64,000 nt of DNA from Legionella fairfieldensis ATCC 49588 (GTDB lineage: Bacteria > Pseudomonadota > Gammaproteobacteria > Legionellales > Legionellaceae), in NCBI RefSeq assembly GCF_000621525.1, contig NZ_JHYC01000008.1, forward strand, positions 62,001 through 126,000. Reading direction: 5' to 3'. Position numbers and translations under genes: made by a program. Positions 1 through 10,734 of the stretch are shown one piece after another; positions within the stretch are counted from its first letter, which is position 1; every line of letters starts with the position of its first letter. A model generated the notes under the pieces. It saw nothing but the letters and a program-made list of their open reading frames with translations. It was not told the DNA's origin and ran no database searches.

Positions 1-2421
1 CGGATGCGTGATGCGGCAATCAAAGTGTTACGTGCAGTAGGGGTAGACACAGGTGGATCAAATGTGCAATTTGCCATTAATCCTGAAGATGGTCGTATGT
101 TAATTGTTGAAATGAATCCTCGCGTGTCGCGTAGTTCCGCGCTGGCTTCCAAAGCAACCGGTTTTCCCATAGCAAAAATAGCGGCTAAATTGGCAATAGG
201 TTATACGCTCGATGAATTGGACAATGAAATTACCGGGGGTAAAACCCCCGCTTCTTTTGAGCCGAGCATTGATTATGTAGTGACTAAAATACCTCGGTTT
301 AACTTTGATAAATTTCCTCAAACCTCCAGGACATTAACTACTCAAATGAAATCTGTGGGCGAAGTAATGGCTATTGGCGCCAATTTTCAGGAGTCTTTAC
401 AAAAAGCCATTCGCAGTCTTGAAACAGGTCAGTTCGGATTACATCCTCTTTTCAAAAAGGAAGATGATATGGCAAGGTTACGAGGTCATTTACGCGAGCC
501 AACCCCGGATAGATTATGGTACATCGCCGATGCTTTTCGTTGTGAACTGTCGCTGGAAGAAATTTATCAGGAATCAAAAGTAGACCCCTGGTTCCTGGCG
601 CAGATTCAGGAACTTGTTTTTTTGGAAAGTACACTATCAGGAAAACTTATTGATGAGGTGGATAAAGACACACTGCATCGGCTAAAGCGCCGCGGTTTTG
701 CTGATGCTTATCTTGCCAGGCTACTCTATTGCAGCGAAGAGGAGGTAAGATCTCGCCGTTTGGAACTGGGCGTTGCGCCTGTTTTTAAACGGATTGATTC
801 CTGTGCGGGAGAATTTCCTACCGATACCGCCTATCTTTATTCTTGCTATGAAACGGTTTGTGAAGCTCAACCAGAATCCGATAAGAAAAAAATCATGATT
901 TTAGGTGGTGGACCCAATCGGATTGGCCAAGGCATTGAATTTGATTATTGTTGTGTTCATGCAGCGATGGCTTTAAGAGAAGCCGGTTATCAGACAATTA
1001 TGGTAAATTGTAATCCAGAAACGGTATCTACTGATTTTGATACGTCTGACAGACTTTATTTTGAACCGGTTACCCTTGAAGACGTTCTGGCCATTGTTGC
1101 CATTGAAAAACCCGCAGGTGTTATTGTGCATTATGGTGGTCAAACACCGCTTAAGCTGGCTCGTCAGCTGGAAGCGAATGGAGTCACTATCATTGGCACC
1201 TCGCCTGATGCCATTGATAAAGCTGAAAACAGGGAGCGCTTTCAGAAACTGGTCGCTGAACTTGGTTTGCATCAGCCTGCAAATGGTACAGTGTGTAGTG
1301 AAGAAGAGGCGCTCTTGTTGGCCAAACGTATTGGCTATCCTTTAGTAGTAAGACCTTCTTATGTATTGGGTGGCCGTGCTATGGAGATAGTCTATCAGGA
1401 AGATGATTTACGACATTATTTAGCTCATGCTGTGGAAGTATCGAATGATTCACCCGTATTATTGGATAAATTTTTAAATGACGCCATTGAAGTGGACATC
1501 GACGCGGTCTGCGATGGAGAGGACGTGATGATTGGCGCTATTATGGAACATATCGAACAGGCAGGCATCCACTCCGGCGATTCCGCTTGCACGTTACCGC
1601 CTTTTAGCTTAAGTGTGGTAGTACAACAGGATTTAATTGAGCAACTCCGGCAAATGGCATTGAAGCTGGGTGTTGTTGGGCTGATTAATGCACAATTTGC
1701 TATTCAGGCTGATGATATTTATGTGCTGGAAGTTAATCCTCGTGCCTCACGTACAGTGCCTTTTGTTTCCAAAGCAACGGGATTGGCACTGGCAAAAATT
1801 GCTGCCCGTTGTATGATAGGACAACGTTTAAAACAACAAGGTTTAAGTCAGCATTATCCCATGCCTTCGTTTTATTCCATTAAACTTCCCGTCTTTCCTT
1901 TTATCAAATTCTCAGGAGTGGATTCCATTTTAGGCCCGGAAATGAAATCAACGGGCGAAGTGATGGGTATTGCCAGACGCTTTGGTCAGGCTTATGCGAA
2001 AGCTCAACTAGGAGCTGGCTGTAATATAGTAAAAAGAAGGCGGGCTTTTGTATCCGTACGGGATGCTGATAAAACACGGGTTGGCGAAATAGCAAAGCGT
2101 CTTATTCAGTTAGGTTTTGAACTGATAGCAACTCGAGGGACTGCTTTGGTCATTCAGGCAGCAGGGATTGATTGCCGCCGGGTTTTTAAAGTGGCTGAGG
2201 GTAGGCCCCATATAGTTGATTTTATTAAAAACAATGAAATTGATTTTATTGTAAACACAACTGAAGGAAAACAGGCAATTGCGGACTCTTTTGCGATTAG
2301 ACGCAATGCATTACAACACAAGGTCAGCTATACTACTACCTTATCTGGCGCAGAAGCCGCTTGTTTGGCCATGAAATATGAAGACCGGGAAACGGTCACT
2401 CGATTACAGGATTTACATTAG
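1..2421 (+). CDS. carB: Carbamoyl-phosphate synthase large subunit, 5'-truncated by window edge
   Basis: Makes carbamoyl phosphate from bicarbonate, ammonia (from CarA glutaminase) and two ATP, for arginine and pyrimidine synthesis. About 806 residues are visible; the family is near 1070, so roughly the first quarter lies upstream. Visible in order: the end of the first ATP-grasp half ([18 protein letters not shown]), the oligomerisation segment, the second synthetase half ([15 protein letters not shown] near residue 300; [18 protein letters not shown] near 575) and the C-terminal MGS-like allosteric domain. The duplicated NPR.SR signature of the two halves is diagnostic. The frame is open from base 1, consistent with a continuing gene. 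greA follows immediately and is probably co-transcribed. Confidence 0.98.
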   Translation, partial: RMRDAAIKVLRAVGVDTGGSNVQFAINPEDGRMLIVEMNPRVSRSSALASKATGFPIAKIAAKLAIGYTLDELDNEITGGKTPASFEPSIDYVVTKIPRFNFDKFPQTSRTLTTQMKSVGEVMAIGANFQESLQKAIRSLETGQFGLHPLFKKEDDMARLRGHLREPTPDRLWYIADAFRCELSLEEIYQESKVDPWFLAQIQELVFLESTLSGKLIDEVDKDTLHRLKRRGFADAYLARLLYCSEEEVRSRRLELGVAPVFKRIDSCAGEFPTDTAYLYSCYETVCEAQPESDKKKIMILGGGPNRIGQGIEFDYCCVHAAMALREAGYQTIMVNCNPETVSTDFDTSDRLYFEPVTLEDVLAIVAIEKPAGVIVHYGGQTPLKLARQLEANGVTIIGTSPDAIDKAENRERFQKLVAELGLHQPANGTVCSEEEALLLAKRIGYPLVVRPSYVLGGRAMEIVYQEDDLRHYLAHAVEVSNDSPVLLDKFLNDAIEVDIDAVCDGEDVMIGAIMEHIEQAGIHSGDSACTLPPFSLSVVVQQDLIEQLRQMALKLGVVGLINAQFAIQADDIYVLEVNPRASRTVPFVSKATGLALAKIAARCMIGQRLKQQGLSQHYPMPSFYSIKLPVFPFIKFSGVDSILGPEMKSTGEVMGIARRFGQAYAKAQLGAGCNIVKRRRAFVSVRDADKTRVGEIAKRLIQLGFELIATRGTALVIQAAGIDCRRVFKVAEGRPHIVDFIKNNEIDFIVNTTEGKQAIADSFAIRRNALQHKVSYTTTLSGAEAACLAMKYEDRETVTRLQDLH

Positions 2422-2429
2422 AGGTGGAT

Positions 2430-2906
2430 ATGCAAAAGCATCCAATGACAGTTCAAGGTGCACAGGCACTGAAAGAAGAATTACAACGACGTAAATTTGT
2501 AGATCGCCCTACTATTATCGAAGCGATTGCTACGGCACGCGAGCATGGTGATTTAAAAGAAAACGCAGAATACCACGCTGCTCGTGAACAACAAAGTTTC
2601 AATGAGGGTCGTATTCAAGAGCTGGAAGCAAAGTTGTCGCATGCTCAAATCGTGGATATTAGTAAATTAACCAATAATGGAAAGGTGGTTTTTGGGGCTA
2701 AGGTAGGCGTTTGCCATCTGCAAACTGAAGCTGAAATCAGCTATCAAATTGTAGGCGAAGATGAGGCGGATATTAAAATCAACAAGATTTCCTATAGCTC
2801 CCCGATCGGTCGCGCATTGATAGGTAAGGAAGTAGGAGATACTGTATCCGTCCAAACGCCTGGGGGGGTAGTCGAATATGAAATTATTGAAGTGGATTAC
2901 ACTTGA
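2430..2906 (+). CDS. greA: Transcription elongation factor GreA
   Basis: Binds the RNA polymerase secondary channel and stimulates cleavage of backtracked transcripts. The 158-residue length is normal. The N-terminal coiled-coil hairpin carries the family core [18 protein letters not shown] with the acidic tip residues, followed by the FKBP-like C-terminal domain ending in a typical [11 protein letters not shown] stretch. A GTG at 2424 gives two more residues, but ATG 2430 is preferred: AGAGG at 2420-2424 lies five bases upstream. The gene starts 8 bases after the carB stop, so it likely shares that transcript. Confidence 0.95.
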   Translation: MQKHPMTVQGAQALKEELQRRKFVDRPTIIEAIATAREHGDLKENAEYHAAREQQSFNEGRIQELEAKLSHAQIVDISKLTNNGKVVFGAKVGVCHLQTEAEISYQIVGEDEADIKINKISYSSPIGRALIGKEVGDTVSVQTPGGVVEYEIIEVDYT

Positions 2907-2966
2907 AATAGATTTTTCTAAATATAGAAACCTTACTATAGATAGCTATCCTATTCTCAGTAAAAG

Positions 2967-3126
2967 GGTGATTTTTGTATAAAAGATATTTTTCAATTCC
3001 AATGAAATTTATAAGTGATGTTATCTTATCTTGCTTCATGTCCTTCCCGCATAGGCGGGAAACCATTTTCAAGACGGAGTGATGTCCCGTTTGTAGGATA
3101 AATTCCCGTCTGCGCGGGAAAGACAA
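2967..3126. repeat. Interspersed hairpin repeat, family A copy 1
   Basis: Non-coding stretch between two convergent genes. The left half (2967-3056) aligns by eye with 46523-46613, and the right half (about 3050-3126) with 46827-46908, where ATTTTCAAGAC and a GTGATGT block are shared. It contains two GC hairpins: TTCCCGC/GCGGGAA (3044-3050 with 3055-3061) and TTCCCG/CGGGAA (3103-3108 with 3115-3120). No T-run follows either, so neither looks like a classic intrinsic terminator, though they could stabilise the 3' ends of greA or the opposing gene. Confidence 0.7.
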
Positions 3127-3165
3127 TGGCGTTAAATGCTCCTTAATGACATATCCCGTGAATCT

Positions 3166-3918
3166 CTAATCAAAATTTAAGAAAAAATTAATCGATAATA
3201 TATTAGATAGGAAATTAGGCACTTCAAAACGTCGTATATATTGATTCATATAACCCATCTCAGTAGAAAACACTGCGTTTGCGTGGGTTTTATAACCAAT
3301 ACCAATAAAAAATCGGTTTTGATCAAACCCTCTGCCATTTTTTCCAATGAAATTGTTGGTATGCCAAAATACTTCATCATGGCTTACGAAGCTAAAATGG
3401 GGGTAATATTGGAAAGGAACCATTATTTTAACCAGTTGTCTTATTCTATATGCAACTTTGAGGCGATGTTCTAAAAAAAATTGTTGCTCTGTCCGGGTTC
3501 GACTGGAAAATGTAAAATGCGGATTCGATTTAATCCATAAAAGTTGTTGCCAAATTCTGTTTTCTTTAAAGGGCACACGGGTAAAAGGTATACCCGTGTG
3601 AATCCATGCGTAGCCAAGCCAGATACTGGTGTTTCTGGTGATGGAATATCCCAGACCAGTTCTTAATAAAGTTTGTGAAAAACGACTACTATCATCGCCA
3701 ATGCGTTCTTGACCTTCTAGCCAGTATTTAAAAGCATGCCATGATGTATTTTCTTTCGAAAAATTCCCTGTTACCGTTAAATTAAGCCAGGATTGGAAAT
3801 CACGTTCGGTAGTACACACCCCTTCAGGAGAGTGAATTAAAGTAAAGAAAGCCAGGCCACATAAGAGGTATTTTCTAATCCTAGTCAAAATAATCCTTGA
3901 ACGTTGCTCTGAGTACAC
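3166..3918 (-). CDS. DUF2490-like outer-membrane beta-barrel protein
   Basis: 250 residues. A hydrophobic segment near residues 16-33 looks like a signal peptide. The rest is rich in aromatic residues with alternating polarity (RTGLGYSITRNTSIWLGYAW, FFIGIGYKTHANAVFSTEMG) and ends in a final strand with C-terminal aromatic-charged residues, as expected for an outer-membrane barrel. The pattern of an N-terminal W, central arginine-rich strands (RTRTEQQF) and repeated GYxW strands fits DUF2490, whose function is unknown. The start is a GTG without a clear ribosome site, so the N-terminus is uncertain. The gene stands alone, facing greA. Confidence 0.6.
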   Translation of the reverse strand: MYSEQRSRIILTRIRKYLLCGLAFFTLIHSPEGVCTTERDFQSWLNLTVTGNFSKENTSWHAFKYWLEGQERIGDDSSRFSQTLLRTGLGYSITRNTSIWLGYAWIHTGIPFTRVPFKENRIWQQLLWIKSNPHFTFSSRTRTEQQFFLEHRLKVAYRIRQLVKIMVPFQYYPHFSFVSHDEVFWHTNNFIGKNGRGFDQNRFFIGIGYKTHANAVFSTEMGYMNQYIRRFEVPNFLSNILSINFFLNFD

Positions 3919-4023
3919 CCTATTGATTTTGCCACATTCGAATTAATATTGTATATAGGCGGGTATCCCCGGTAAGCATTTGCTTGAAGGTTCACATCTC
4001 TTTCCCTTCAAAGCGCGAAGGTA

Positions 4024-4725
4024 TTACGGCAGATAGTAAAAGGGATTAGGCAGCTTAAACCCTTTTTGTGCATACCCTCCTTTTAAGTCACTGTATTGAT
4101 CACCAATTGAGGCAATGATGGTATAGCCTTGTTGAGCAATAGCCGCCCTGGTTTGGGATTTAAAGGGAACAATGGAGGATTGGTTATAATGATTAGGACG
4201 TAAATAAAGGCCGGCCCAATGATGATAACCTGCTCTGGTCAGGTTAATTTTGGTGGCCTGTAACTCTGATTGAGGTCTTCCTGTTACAAAAAAGATATTT
4301 ACGCCATGTTTTTGTGCGTTGTGATAGAAAGATAACATAGGATAAATAGCTGGAGCATCAGCAGCAAGGATATCTTTATGAATGAGATTCTTGTCGCCTA
4401 TGAAATCTCGTTGGACCATTCGATTATAATTACTCAGGCTAGTCTCATCGATATCAAGAATTACAGCCAGTTTCTTTTTATTGCCGTGTTGAGCGTTGTC
4501 AGTGATCTGTTGCAGAATATAATCTTGTGCTTTTGCAATCACACTGGCTAACTCTTTTTCATAACGACCAGAATCGTGATAGATTTTTACCTGCTGTTTT
4601 ACAAGACTAAGATTGGGAGGCTCAGTAAAATTTAAAGGTTCGGCATAAGATGTGGAAAAGAGAAAAATAAAACCACATACAATAGAAGATAAGCGAAAAA
4701 ATGTCCCGGAAGTCTCAATAATCAT
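4024..4725 (-). CDS. Periplasmic HAD-family acid phosphatase (class III-B, P4-like)
   Basis: 233 residues with a signal peptide (1-28, cleavage after STSYA). HAD motif I is DIDET at residues 91-95 (VILDIDETSLSNY), motif II/III is FFVTGRPQ, and motif IV is SIGDQYSDLKGG. This matches the HAD IIIB group that includes lipoprotein e(P4) and plant acid phosphatases, which hydrolyse phosphomonoesters such as nucleotides in the periplasm. The cysteine in the signal region is not in a lipobox, so the protein is probably soluble rather than a lipoprotein. ATG 4725 is chosen because an upstream TTG (4767) would lie upstream of the promoter -10 at 4753-4758. The gene is monocistronic. Confidence 0.85.
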   Translation of the reverse strand: MIIETSGTFFRLSSIVCGFIFLFSTSYAEPLNFTEPPNLSLVKQQVKIYHDSGRYEKELASVIAKAQDYILQQITDNAQHGNKKKLAVILDIDETSLSNYNRMVQRDFIGDKNLIHKDILAADAPAIYPMLSFYHNAQKHGVNIFFVTGRPQSELQATKINLTRAGYHHWAGLYLRPNHYNQSSIVPFKSQTRAAIAQQGYTIIASIGDQYSDLKGGYAQKGFKLPNPFYYLP

Positions 4726-4752
4726 TGTTATTTGGTCAAAATAAAAGGCCAA

Positions 4753-4780
4753 ATTATACCTTGACAAGTATCTTTGTCAA
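4753..4780 (-). promoter_or_regulatory. Consensus sigma-70 promoter overlapping a palindrome, for the HAD phosphatase
   Basis: On the minus strand a perfect -35 TTGACA (plus-strand 4775-4780) is followed after 16 bases by a perfect -10 TATAAT (4753-4758). Start of transcription would be near 4746, giving a leader of about 20 bases before ATG 4725. The spacer includes the right arm of a perfect 7-bp inverted repeat TTGACAA-N6-TTGTCAA at 4761-4780, so a repressor bound there would block both promoter elements. The palindrome as an operator is inference. Confidence 0.65.
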
Positions 4781-4921
4781 TTATGTAATTTTTTTGCAAT
4801 AAACGATGCAATATTTGCTTCGCTCGATTCAATAGAGTATTATTCGCCTTTTGCTTTAAATAGAACCAAATAGGTACTATATTAAAAGTAAGCGTTCACG
4901 CAATGACGTAATTTAAGAAGA

Positions 4922-4957
4922 ATACCTACGTTTTACGGCTTGTCCGTGGAATCCAGA
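4922..4957. repeat. Small palindromic intergenic repeat, family B copy 1
   Basis: Within the 385-base gap 4726-5110. The stretch CCTACG...CGGCTTGTCCG.GG.A..CC aligns with the reverse complement of 19044-19075. The core is a near-palindrome around CTTGT. Apart from this and the phosphatase promoter, nothing convincing is seen; a promoter for the downstream SUF operon must lie in about 5030-5100, but no clear -35/-10 pair stands out. Confidence 0.4.
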
Positions 4958-5110
4958 ACGTACATTCATTTGGCTCCCGCAACAAGCTATGGGACGCAGG
5001 TAATGAAAACTGGCTTAAGTTGACGCCATTAGATGGCTTGATTTTATATAAGTAGAGTTAATTCGAAATCAAGACTTATTTAGTACTAGATAATTGAGAT
5101 TGAGGATGGT

Positions 5111-5572
5111 ATGCTGCGCATCAGCAAATTGGCCGATTATGGAACAGTAGTGATGGTGTATCTCGCCAGACGAGAACAAACGCTTTGTAATGCACGCGAT
5201 ATCGCTTTACATACTCATCTTACTGTCCCCACAGTCAGCAAATTACTAAAACGTTTAACTGTAGCAGGGTTACTCACTTCGGTGCGAGGTGTAAGCGGTG
5301 GTTATCGTCTTAAACGAGCAGCGTCAGAAATATCGGTAGCCCAAATTATTTCTGCTTTGGAAGAACAACTTGGATTGACTGAATGTAGTTTGCACCCTAA
5401 TGAGTGTTCTTTGCAAGAAGTATGTCATATTCAAGGCAATTGGCGGTTAATCAGTCAAGCCATACACACAGCACTTGATAGTGTAAGTCTGGATGTACTG
5501 GCTAAACCTTCACTTCCAGCGACAGATATTGAACGTATCAGGCAGTTAGCAAGTGGAGTGAGTCATGGCTAA
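5111..5572 (+). CDS. Rrf2/IscR-family Fe-S sensing regulator of the SUF operon
   Basis: 153 residues. An N-terminal winged helix (residues 1-75; [17 protein letters not shown] is the recognition-helix region, followed by GVSGGYRL) is typical of Rrf2 proteins. Three cysteines at 92, 99 and 105 ([15 protein letters not shown]) match the spacing of the IscR [2Fe-2S] ligands (92, 98, 104 in E. coli). This is the Xanthomonas-type SUF regulator subfamily. It overlaps sufB by 8 bases, so it is the first gene of the operon and probably autoregulates it according to cluster occupancy. The regulatory role is inferred from family and position. Confidence 0.9.
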   Translation: MLRISKLADYGTVVMVYLARREQTLCNARDIALHTHLTVPTVSKLLKRLTVAGLLTSVRGVSGGYRLKRAASEISVAQIISALEEQLGLTECSLHPNECSLQEVCHIQGNWRLISQAIHTALDSVSLDVLAKPSLPATDIERIRQLASGVSHG

Positions 5573-7013
5573 AAGCAGTGAACAAATTAATTCGCTTCTC
5601 GAAAGAGAATATCAACATGGTTTTTTCACAGATATCGAAGTAGAAACATTTGAACCTGGTTTGAATGAAGCTATTATTCGCCGTTTGTCCGCAGTGAAGG
5701 GGGAGCCGGAATTTTTGTTGGAATGGCGCTTAAAAGCGTTCAGGCACTGGCTTACCATGCCACAGCCAGAATGGTCAAGTGTACATTATCCACCGATTGA
5801 TTATCAGGCCATTTCGTATTATTCAGCACCAAAATCAAAGAAAGATGCGCCTAAAAGTCTTGATGAAGTTGATCCGGAATTATTACGTACCTATGAGAAA
5901 TTAGGTATTCCATTGAAAGAGCAGGAAATGCTTGCCGGGGTTGCGGTAGATGCTGTGTTTGATAGTGTTTCTGTAGCAACTACATTTAAGGCCAAACTGG
6001 CCGAAGTAGGGGTTATCTTCTGCCCTTTCTCTGAAGCAGTACACAAATATCCTGATTTATTACGTCAGTATTTAGGTTCAGTAGTGCCTTATCGGGATAA
6101 TTTTTATGCTGCGCTTAATTCAGCAGTTTTTAGTGACGGCTCCTTTGTTTACATTCCTGAGGGTGTCCGTTGTCCAATGGAATTATCTACCTATTTTCGT
6201 ATTAATGCGGCGTCAACCGGACAATTTGAACGCACACTTATTATTGCAGATACCAATAGTTACGTCTCCTATCTCGAAGGGTGTACCGCGCCAATGCGTG
6301 ATGAAAATCAATTGCATGCTGCTGTGGTTGAACTGGTCGCTCTTGATGGGGCGCAAATCAAATATTCAACTGTACAAAACTGGTATCCCGGCGATAAAGA
6401 AGGAAAGGGGGGGATTTATAATTTCGTGACCAAACGTGGCGTATGTCGCGGAAAACGATCTAAAATTTCCTGGACCCAAATTGAAACCGGCTCGGCAATT
6501 ACCTGGAAGTACCCCAGTGTCATTTTACAAGGCGATGATTCTGTCGGGGAGTTTTATTCTGTAGCGCTGACTAATAACTATCAGCAGGCGGATACGGGAA
6601 CGAAAATGATCCATTTGGGTAAAAATACCCGTTCTACTATTATTGCCAAAGGAATTAGCGCAGGTCAGGCACACAATGCTTACCGCGGTTTGGTGCGGAT
6701 TGCTCCCACAGCCGCTAATGCACGTAATTACACACAGTGTGATTCCATGCTGATGGGGTCTGATTGTTCGGCGCATACTTTTCCTTATATTGAAGTGAAG
6801 AATCCAACGGCGCAGTTGGAACATGAGGCTACTACTTCAAAAATTAGCGAAGAACAACTATTTTATTGCCAGCAGCGAGGTATTGATATGGAAGATGCTG
6901 TGTCAATGATAGTGAATGGATTTTGCAAACAGGTATTAAAAGAATTACCCATGGAATTTGCGGTGGAAGCCACCAAGTTGTTAGGTATTAGTTTGGAAGG
7001 GGCGGTAGGTTAA
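5565..7013 (+). CDS. sufB: SUF scaffold component SufB
   Basis: 482 residues, the normal SufB length. SufB is the main scaffold of the SufBC2D complex, on which Fe-S clusters are built from SufS-derived sulfur. Recognisable blocks are the N-terminal helical part ([22 protein letters not shown]), then the beta-helix domain with [29 protein letters not shown] and [10 protein letters not shown]. The conserved cysteine of that last block is present (the essential E. coli Cys405 region). The C-terminus [18 protein letters not shown] is typical. Starts inside the regulator gene; sufC starts 1 base after its stop. Confidence 0.97.
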   Translation: MAKSSEQINSLLEREYQHGFFTDIEVETFEPGLNEAIIRRLSAVKGEPEFLLEWRLKAFRHWLTMPQPEWSSVHYPPIDYQAISYYSAPKSKKDAPKSLDEVDPELLRTYEKLGIPLKEQEMLAGVAVDAVFDSVSVATTFKAKLAEVGVIFCPFSEAVHKYPDLLRQYLGSVVPYRDNFYAALNSAVFSDGSFVYIPEGVRCPMELSTYFRINAASTGQFERTLIIADTNSYVSYLEGCTAPMRDENQLHAAVVELVALDGAQIKYSTVQNWYPGDKEGKGGIYNFVTKRGVCRGKRSKISWTQIETGSAITWKYPSVILQGDDSVGEFYSVALTNNYQQADTGTKMIHLGKNTRSTIIAKGISAGQAHNAYRGLVRIAPTAANARNYTQCDSMLMGSDCSAHTFPYIEVKNPTAQLEHEATTSKISEEQLFYCQQRGIDMEDAVSMIVNGFCKQVLKELPMEFAVEATKLLGISLEGAVG

Positions 7014-7014
7014 T

Positions 7015-7767
7015 ATGTTAGTCGTTGATCAATTAAATGTTGCTATTAATGCGCAACCCATTTTAAAAGGCATTAATCTGACTGTAAAGTCTGGTGAGGT
7101 CCACGCCATTATGGGGCCTAATGGTTCCGGTAAGAGCACCTTGTCAAAGGTCTTGGCTGGTCATCCTGCCTATGAAGTAACCGATGGTCAAGTGAGTTAT
7201 CTGAATCAGGATCTTTTGGCTATGGCGCCCGAAGAGCGTGCGCGGGCAGGGGTTTTTATGTCTTTTCAATACCCGGTTGAAATCCCTGGTGTGACCAACA
7301 TTAATTTTCTTAAAGCCGCCGTTAATGCGGTGCGAAAGGGTCAAGGTAAAAATACGCTGGATGCCATTGAATTTTTAAGTTTTATTCGCGAAAAATGCAG
7401 GCTTTTGGACATGGATGAAAGTTTTTTATATCGCAGTATTAATGAAGGTTTTTCAGGGGGTGAGAAAAAACGGAATGAAATTCTTCAGATGCTGGCGCTT
7501 GAACCCAGGCTTGCTATTCTCGATGAAACAGATTCCGGTTTGGATATTGACGCCTTACGTATTATTTCTCAAGGGGTTAATGCCATGCGTTCCCCTGAGC
7601 GAGCTATTATTTTGGTAACTCATTACCAACGTTTGCTCGATTATATCGAGCCTGATTTTATTCATGTATTGGCTAACGGTCGTATTGTTAAGTCGGGTGA
7701 TAAATCCCTGGCGCTGGAATTAGAGAAAAAAGGGTACAGCTGGCTTGAGGAGATGGAGCGAGCATGA
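7015..7767 (+). CDS. sufC: SUF ATPase SufC
   Basis: 250-residue ABC-type ATPase of the SufBC2D scaffold complex, cytosolic rather than a transporter. Walker A is GPNGSGKST (residues 34-42), the Q-loop is [11 protein letters not shown], the signature is SGGEKKRNE, Walker B is [12 protein letters not shown] and the switch histidine is in VTHYQRLL. The aspartate-rich Walker B and the SGGEKKR signature are specific to SufC. It abuts sufB and overlaps sufD by 4 bases, so the three subunits are translationally coupled. Confidence 0.97.
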   Translation: MLVVDQLNVAINAQPILKGINLTVKSGEVHAIMGPNGSGKSTLSKVLAGHPAYEVTDGQVSYLNQDLLAMAPEERARAGVFMSFQYPVEIPGVTNINFLKAAVNAVRKGQGKNTLDAIEFLSFIREKCRLLDMDESFLYRSINEGFSGGEKKRNEILQMLALEPRLAILDETDSGLDIDALRIISQGVNAMRSPERAIILVTHYQRLLDYIEPDFIHVLANGRIVKSGDKSLALELEKKGYSWLEEMERA

Positions 7768-9032
7768 GCGATATTCTCAATTTTTATCAACAACAGGCAA
7801 CAACAGGTCAATCAACTATTCCCTGGCTAGCCGAATTACAGGCAAAAGGGTTACAAGCATTGGCCACTATTGGTTTTCCAACACGCCATGATGAAGATTG
7901 GAAATATACTGTGGTTGACTCATTGCTGCAGCAGCACTTTGTACCACAAAAGTCCCAGAAAATAACCGAGAAGGTGCCTCGCTCCAATTTACCTGCCACT
8001 TTGCAAGTGACTCTGCAAAATGGATATATTTCAGGTATTGATGAGCTGGCCAGGCAATTACCCGCGGGTGTCATTGTACAACCTCTGGCCCAGGCTATTG
8101 AGCAGCATGACGATAAAATAAGGGCTTATTTAGGTAAGATATTACATCACACACATGGTTTTCAGGCTTTAAATACGGCAATGCTTCAGTGTGGTGTATT
8201 TATTTATTTACCTGAAGATGTGTTTATTGAAGAGCCCATTGTACTATCGCATTGGCAGGATGAACCCAATCAGGCCATTTACAGTCGCCATTTGATTATT
8301 GCCGAAGCAGGCAGCCGGGCCGCTATTGTGGAAGAATATCGCGGTGCTGAGCATTGTAGTTATTTTACCAATACAATTACGGAAATTTTTGCAGCTACTC
8401 GCGCAACACTTGTTCATTATAAGATTCAATGTGAAGGAAAAAATGCTTATCATATGGGGCATCTTGCTATTAAACAGGCTGCTGGCAGCCAGTTTAATAG
8501 CCATTCTTTGAGTCTTGGGGGTCAATTAGTGCGAAGTGATCTTGATTTGGCATTGGAAGAAGAGGGCGCCGGCTGCCTTATGAATGGTATTTATGCACCT
8601 ACAGAAGGCCAGCATATCGACCACCATACCAGGGTTCAGCATCTTGTTCCCAATTGTCAAAGTGAACAAAATTATAAAGGCATTTTAACGGGGCGTTCCC
8701 GCGCTGTATTCAATGGCAAGGTTTTTGTTGCCAAAGATGCCCAACATACGAAGGCGCAGCAGCAAAATAAAAATTTGCTTTTATCCTCTCAGGCTGAAAT
8801 TGATACCAAACCGCAACTGGAAATTTTTGCCGATGATGTGATTTGTACGCATGGAGCTACTGTGGGACAATTGGATGAAGAAGCATTGTTTTATTTGGCC
8901 GCCCGTGGAATAAGCAAAGTTGAAGCGAATCGTTATTTAATTCAGGCTTTTGCTGCGGAGAATTTAGGTTTGGTGCCCCATCAAAGACTTGCAGAGTGGA
9001 TGGCTACTTTATTAAATAAACAATTGAGGTAA
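7764..9032 (+). CDS. sufD: SUF scaffold component SufD
   Basis: 422 residues, homologous to SufB and its partner in the scaffold. The beta-helix domain carries [19 protein letters not shown], with the conserved histidine region implicated in cluster assembly, followed by [20 protein letters not shown] and the SufD-specific [21 protein letters not shown]. The ATG overlaps the sufC stop (ATGA type). The product forms a heterodimer with SufB and is needed for iron acquisition during cluster formation in characterised systems. Confidence 0.97.
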   Translation: MSDILNFYQQQATTGQSTIPWLAELQAKGLQALATIGFPTRHDEDWKYTVVDSLLQQHFVPQKSQKITEKVPRSNLPATLQVTLQNGYISGIDELARQLPAGVIVQPLAQAIEQHDDKIRAYLGKILHHTHGFQALNTAMLQCGVFIYLPEDVFIEEPIVLSHWQDEPNQAIYSRHLIIAEAGSRAAIVEEYRGAEHCSYFTNTITEIFAATRATLVHYKIQCEGKNAYHMGHLAIKQAAGSQFNSHSLSLGGQLVRSDLDLALEEEGAGCLMNGIYAPTEGQHIDHHTRVQHLVPNCQSEQNYKGILTGRSRAVFNGKVFVAKDAQHTKAQQQNKNLLLSSQAEIDTKPQLEIFADDVICTHGATVGQLDEEALFYLAARGISKVEANRYLIQAFAAENLGLVPHQRLAEWMATLLNKQLR

Positions 9033-9038
9033 CTAAAA

Positions 9039-10283
9039 ATGAGTACGGCAACAGCCTTGATTGAAACATTGGATATTGATGCAATACGTAATGATTTTCC
9101 TTTGCTTAAACAAACTGTCAATGAGTATCCACTGACTTATCTCGATAATGCGGCCACTACGCAAAAACCGAAAGCAGTGATTGACGCACTTGCTCATTAT
9201 TACACTTATGATAATGCTAACGTACATCGTGGCGTCCATACTCTGAGTGTAAGAGCCACGCAACAATATGAGGAAGCGCGTAATAAAGTACAACGGTTTA
9301 TTCATGCCAAAACAGCACGTGAATGTATTTTTGTTCGCGGCACCACAGAAGGGATTAATCTTGTTGCGCAAAGTTTTGTAGCGCCTCGGATAAGACCTGG
9401 TGAAGAAATTCTTATTACCTGTATGGAACACCACTCCAATATTGTGCCATGGCAAATGGTATGTAAAAAAACGGGCGCTCGTTTGACAGTAGCACCTATT
9501 TCATTTGATGGGGAAATTCTGTTAGATGAGTTTGAAAAAAAACTCACTGCCAATACCAAATTTGTCGCATTAACTTATGCTTCCAATGCACTTGGTACGA
9601 TTAATCCCGTTAAAAAAATGATTGAAATGGCGCATGCGCATGGCGCGGTTGTACTTTTAGATGGCGCACAATCCACAGCCCATTTACCGATTGATGTTCA
9701 AGATTTAAACTGCGATTTTTATGCTTTTTCAGGGCATAAAATGTACGGTCCTACGGGTATTGGTGTACTGTGGGGTAAGGAAGACTTATTGGCTGATATG
9801 ATGCCTTATCAGGGTGGCGGTGAAATGATTAGTCATGTAACGTTTGATGCCACGGAATATGCTTCTTTACCGCATAAATTTGAAGCGGGGACTCCTGATA
9901 TTGCCGGAGCGATTGGTCTTGGTGTTGCCATGGATTATCTCTGGTCTTTAGATATGGAAGCAATTGCAGCTTATGAAAATCATTTGCTGGATTATGCGAC
10001 TCTGGCAGTCAAATCAGTAAAAGGGTTTAATCTGATAGGCACTGCTCAGGCAAAAGTACCTATTGTTTCTTTTGTTCATGGCAAAATTCACGCTCATGAT
10101 ATTGGCACCATCCTGGACAGCGCAGGTATTGCAATTCGTAGTGGTCATCATTGTGCCATGCCCTTAATGAATTTTTTTGAAGTTGCAGCGACTACTCGTA
10201 TTTCTTTATCTTTTTACAACACGAAGGAAGAAATTGATCGTTGCGTAGAAGCCTTGCATAAAGTCAAAGAGGTATTTGCATGA
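9039..10283 (+). CDS. sufS: SufS-type cysteine desulfurase
   Basis: 414-residue PLP enzyme of the group II NifS/SufS family that takes sulfur from cysteine to form an enzyme persulfide. It shows the PLP lysine block AFSGHKMYGPTGIGVLWG, the aspartate/histidine cofactor region LLDGAQSTAHLPID and the active-site loop RSGHHCAMPLM with the catalytic cysteine. Starts 6 bases after sufD and overlaps sufU by 4. No SufE is encoded nearby, so SufU is the likely sulfur acceptor. Confidence 0.97.
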   Translation: MSTATALIETLDIDAIRNDFPLLKQTVNEYPLTYLDNAATTQKPKAVIDALAHYYTYDNANVHRGVHTLSVRATQQYEEARNKVQRFIHAKTARECIFVRGTTEGINLVAQSFVAPRIRPGEEILITCMEHHSNIVPWQMVCKKTGARLTVAPISFDGEILLDEFEKKLTANTKFVALTYASNALGTINPVKKMIEMAHAHGAVVLLDGAQSTAHLPIDVQDLNCDFYAFSGHKMYGPTGIGVLWGKEDLLADMMPYQGGGEMISHVTFDATEYASLPHKFEAGTPDIAGAIGLGVAMDYLWSLDMEAIAAYENHLLDYATLAVKSVKGFNLIGTAQAKVPIVSFVHGKIHAHDIGTILDSAGIAIRSGHHCAMPLMNFFEVAATTRISLSFYNTKEEIDRCVEALHKVKEVFA

Positions 10284-10729
10284 CGATGGATTTACGGGAG
10301 CTTTATCAAGAGATCATTATTGATCATAATCGTAATCCACGGAATCACCATGTGATGACGGATGCAACGGCGCAGGCGAATGGATTTAATCCGCTGTGTG
10401 GGGATAAATTAACATTGTATTTGAAACTTGAAGACAACATAGTGAGCGATCTTAGTTTTGTGGGATGTGGCTGTGCCATTTCACAAGCGTCTGCTTCCCT
10501 GATGACCGAAGCGCTACGTGGAAAAACGGTTTCAGAGGCCCATGAATTATTTGAGCGTTTTCATACGATGGTAACCTGCGATAATGAAGGAGAACTATTT
10601 TCTCTGGACAAGCTTACGGTTCTTGCCGGGGTAAGGGCTTATCCTGCTCGAGTAAAATGTGCAACACTCGCCTGGCATACTTTGGAAGCAGCACTCAAAA
10701 AAGATGCCATAACAGTAAGTACGGAGTAA
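10280..10729 (+). CDS. sufU: SufU-type Fe-S assembly protein
   Basis: 149 residues, IscU-fold protein of the SUF-linked NifU group. The three conserved cysteines are in FNPLCGDKLTLY, FVGCGCAISQASASLM and ARVKCATLAWHTLE, and an Asp follows the first (CGD). The insertion between the second and third cysteines that separates SufU from IscU is present. In characterised Firmicute systems SufU is a zinc-dependent sulfur acceptor for SufS; here it replaces SufE in the operon. ATGA overlap with sufS. Confidence 0.93.
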   Translation: MTMDLRELYQEIIIDHNRNPRNHHVMTDATAQANGFNPLCGDKLTLYLKLEDNIVSDLSFVGCGCAISQASASLMTEALRGKTVSEAHELFERFHTMVTCDNEGELFSLDKLTVLAGVRAYPARVKCATLAWHTLEAALKKDAITVSTE

Positions 10730-10734
10730 TTATC

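Noticed and set aside
8244-8525. Open frames antisense to suf, carB and flagellar genes
   Set aside because: Overlap strongly supported genes, without ribosome sites or family features.
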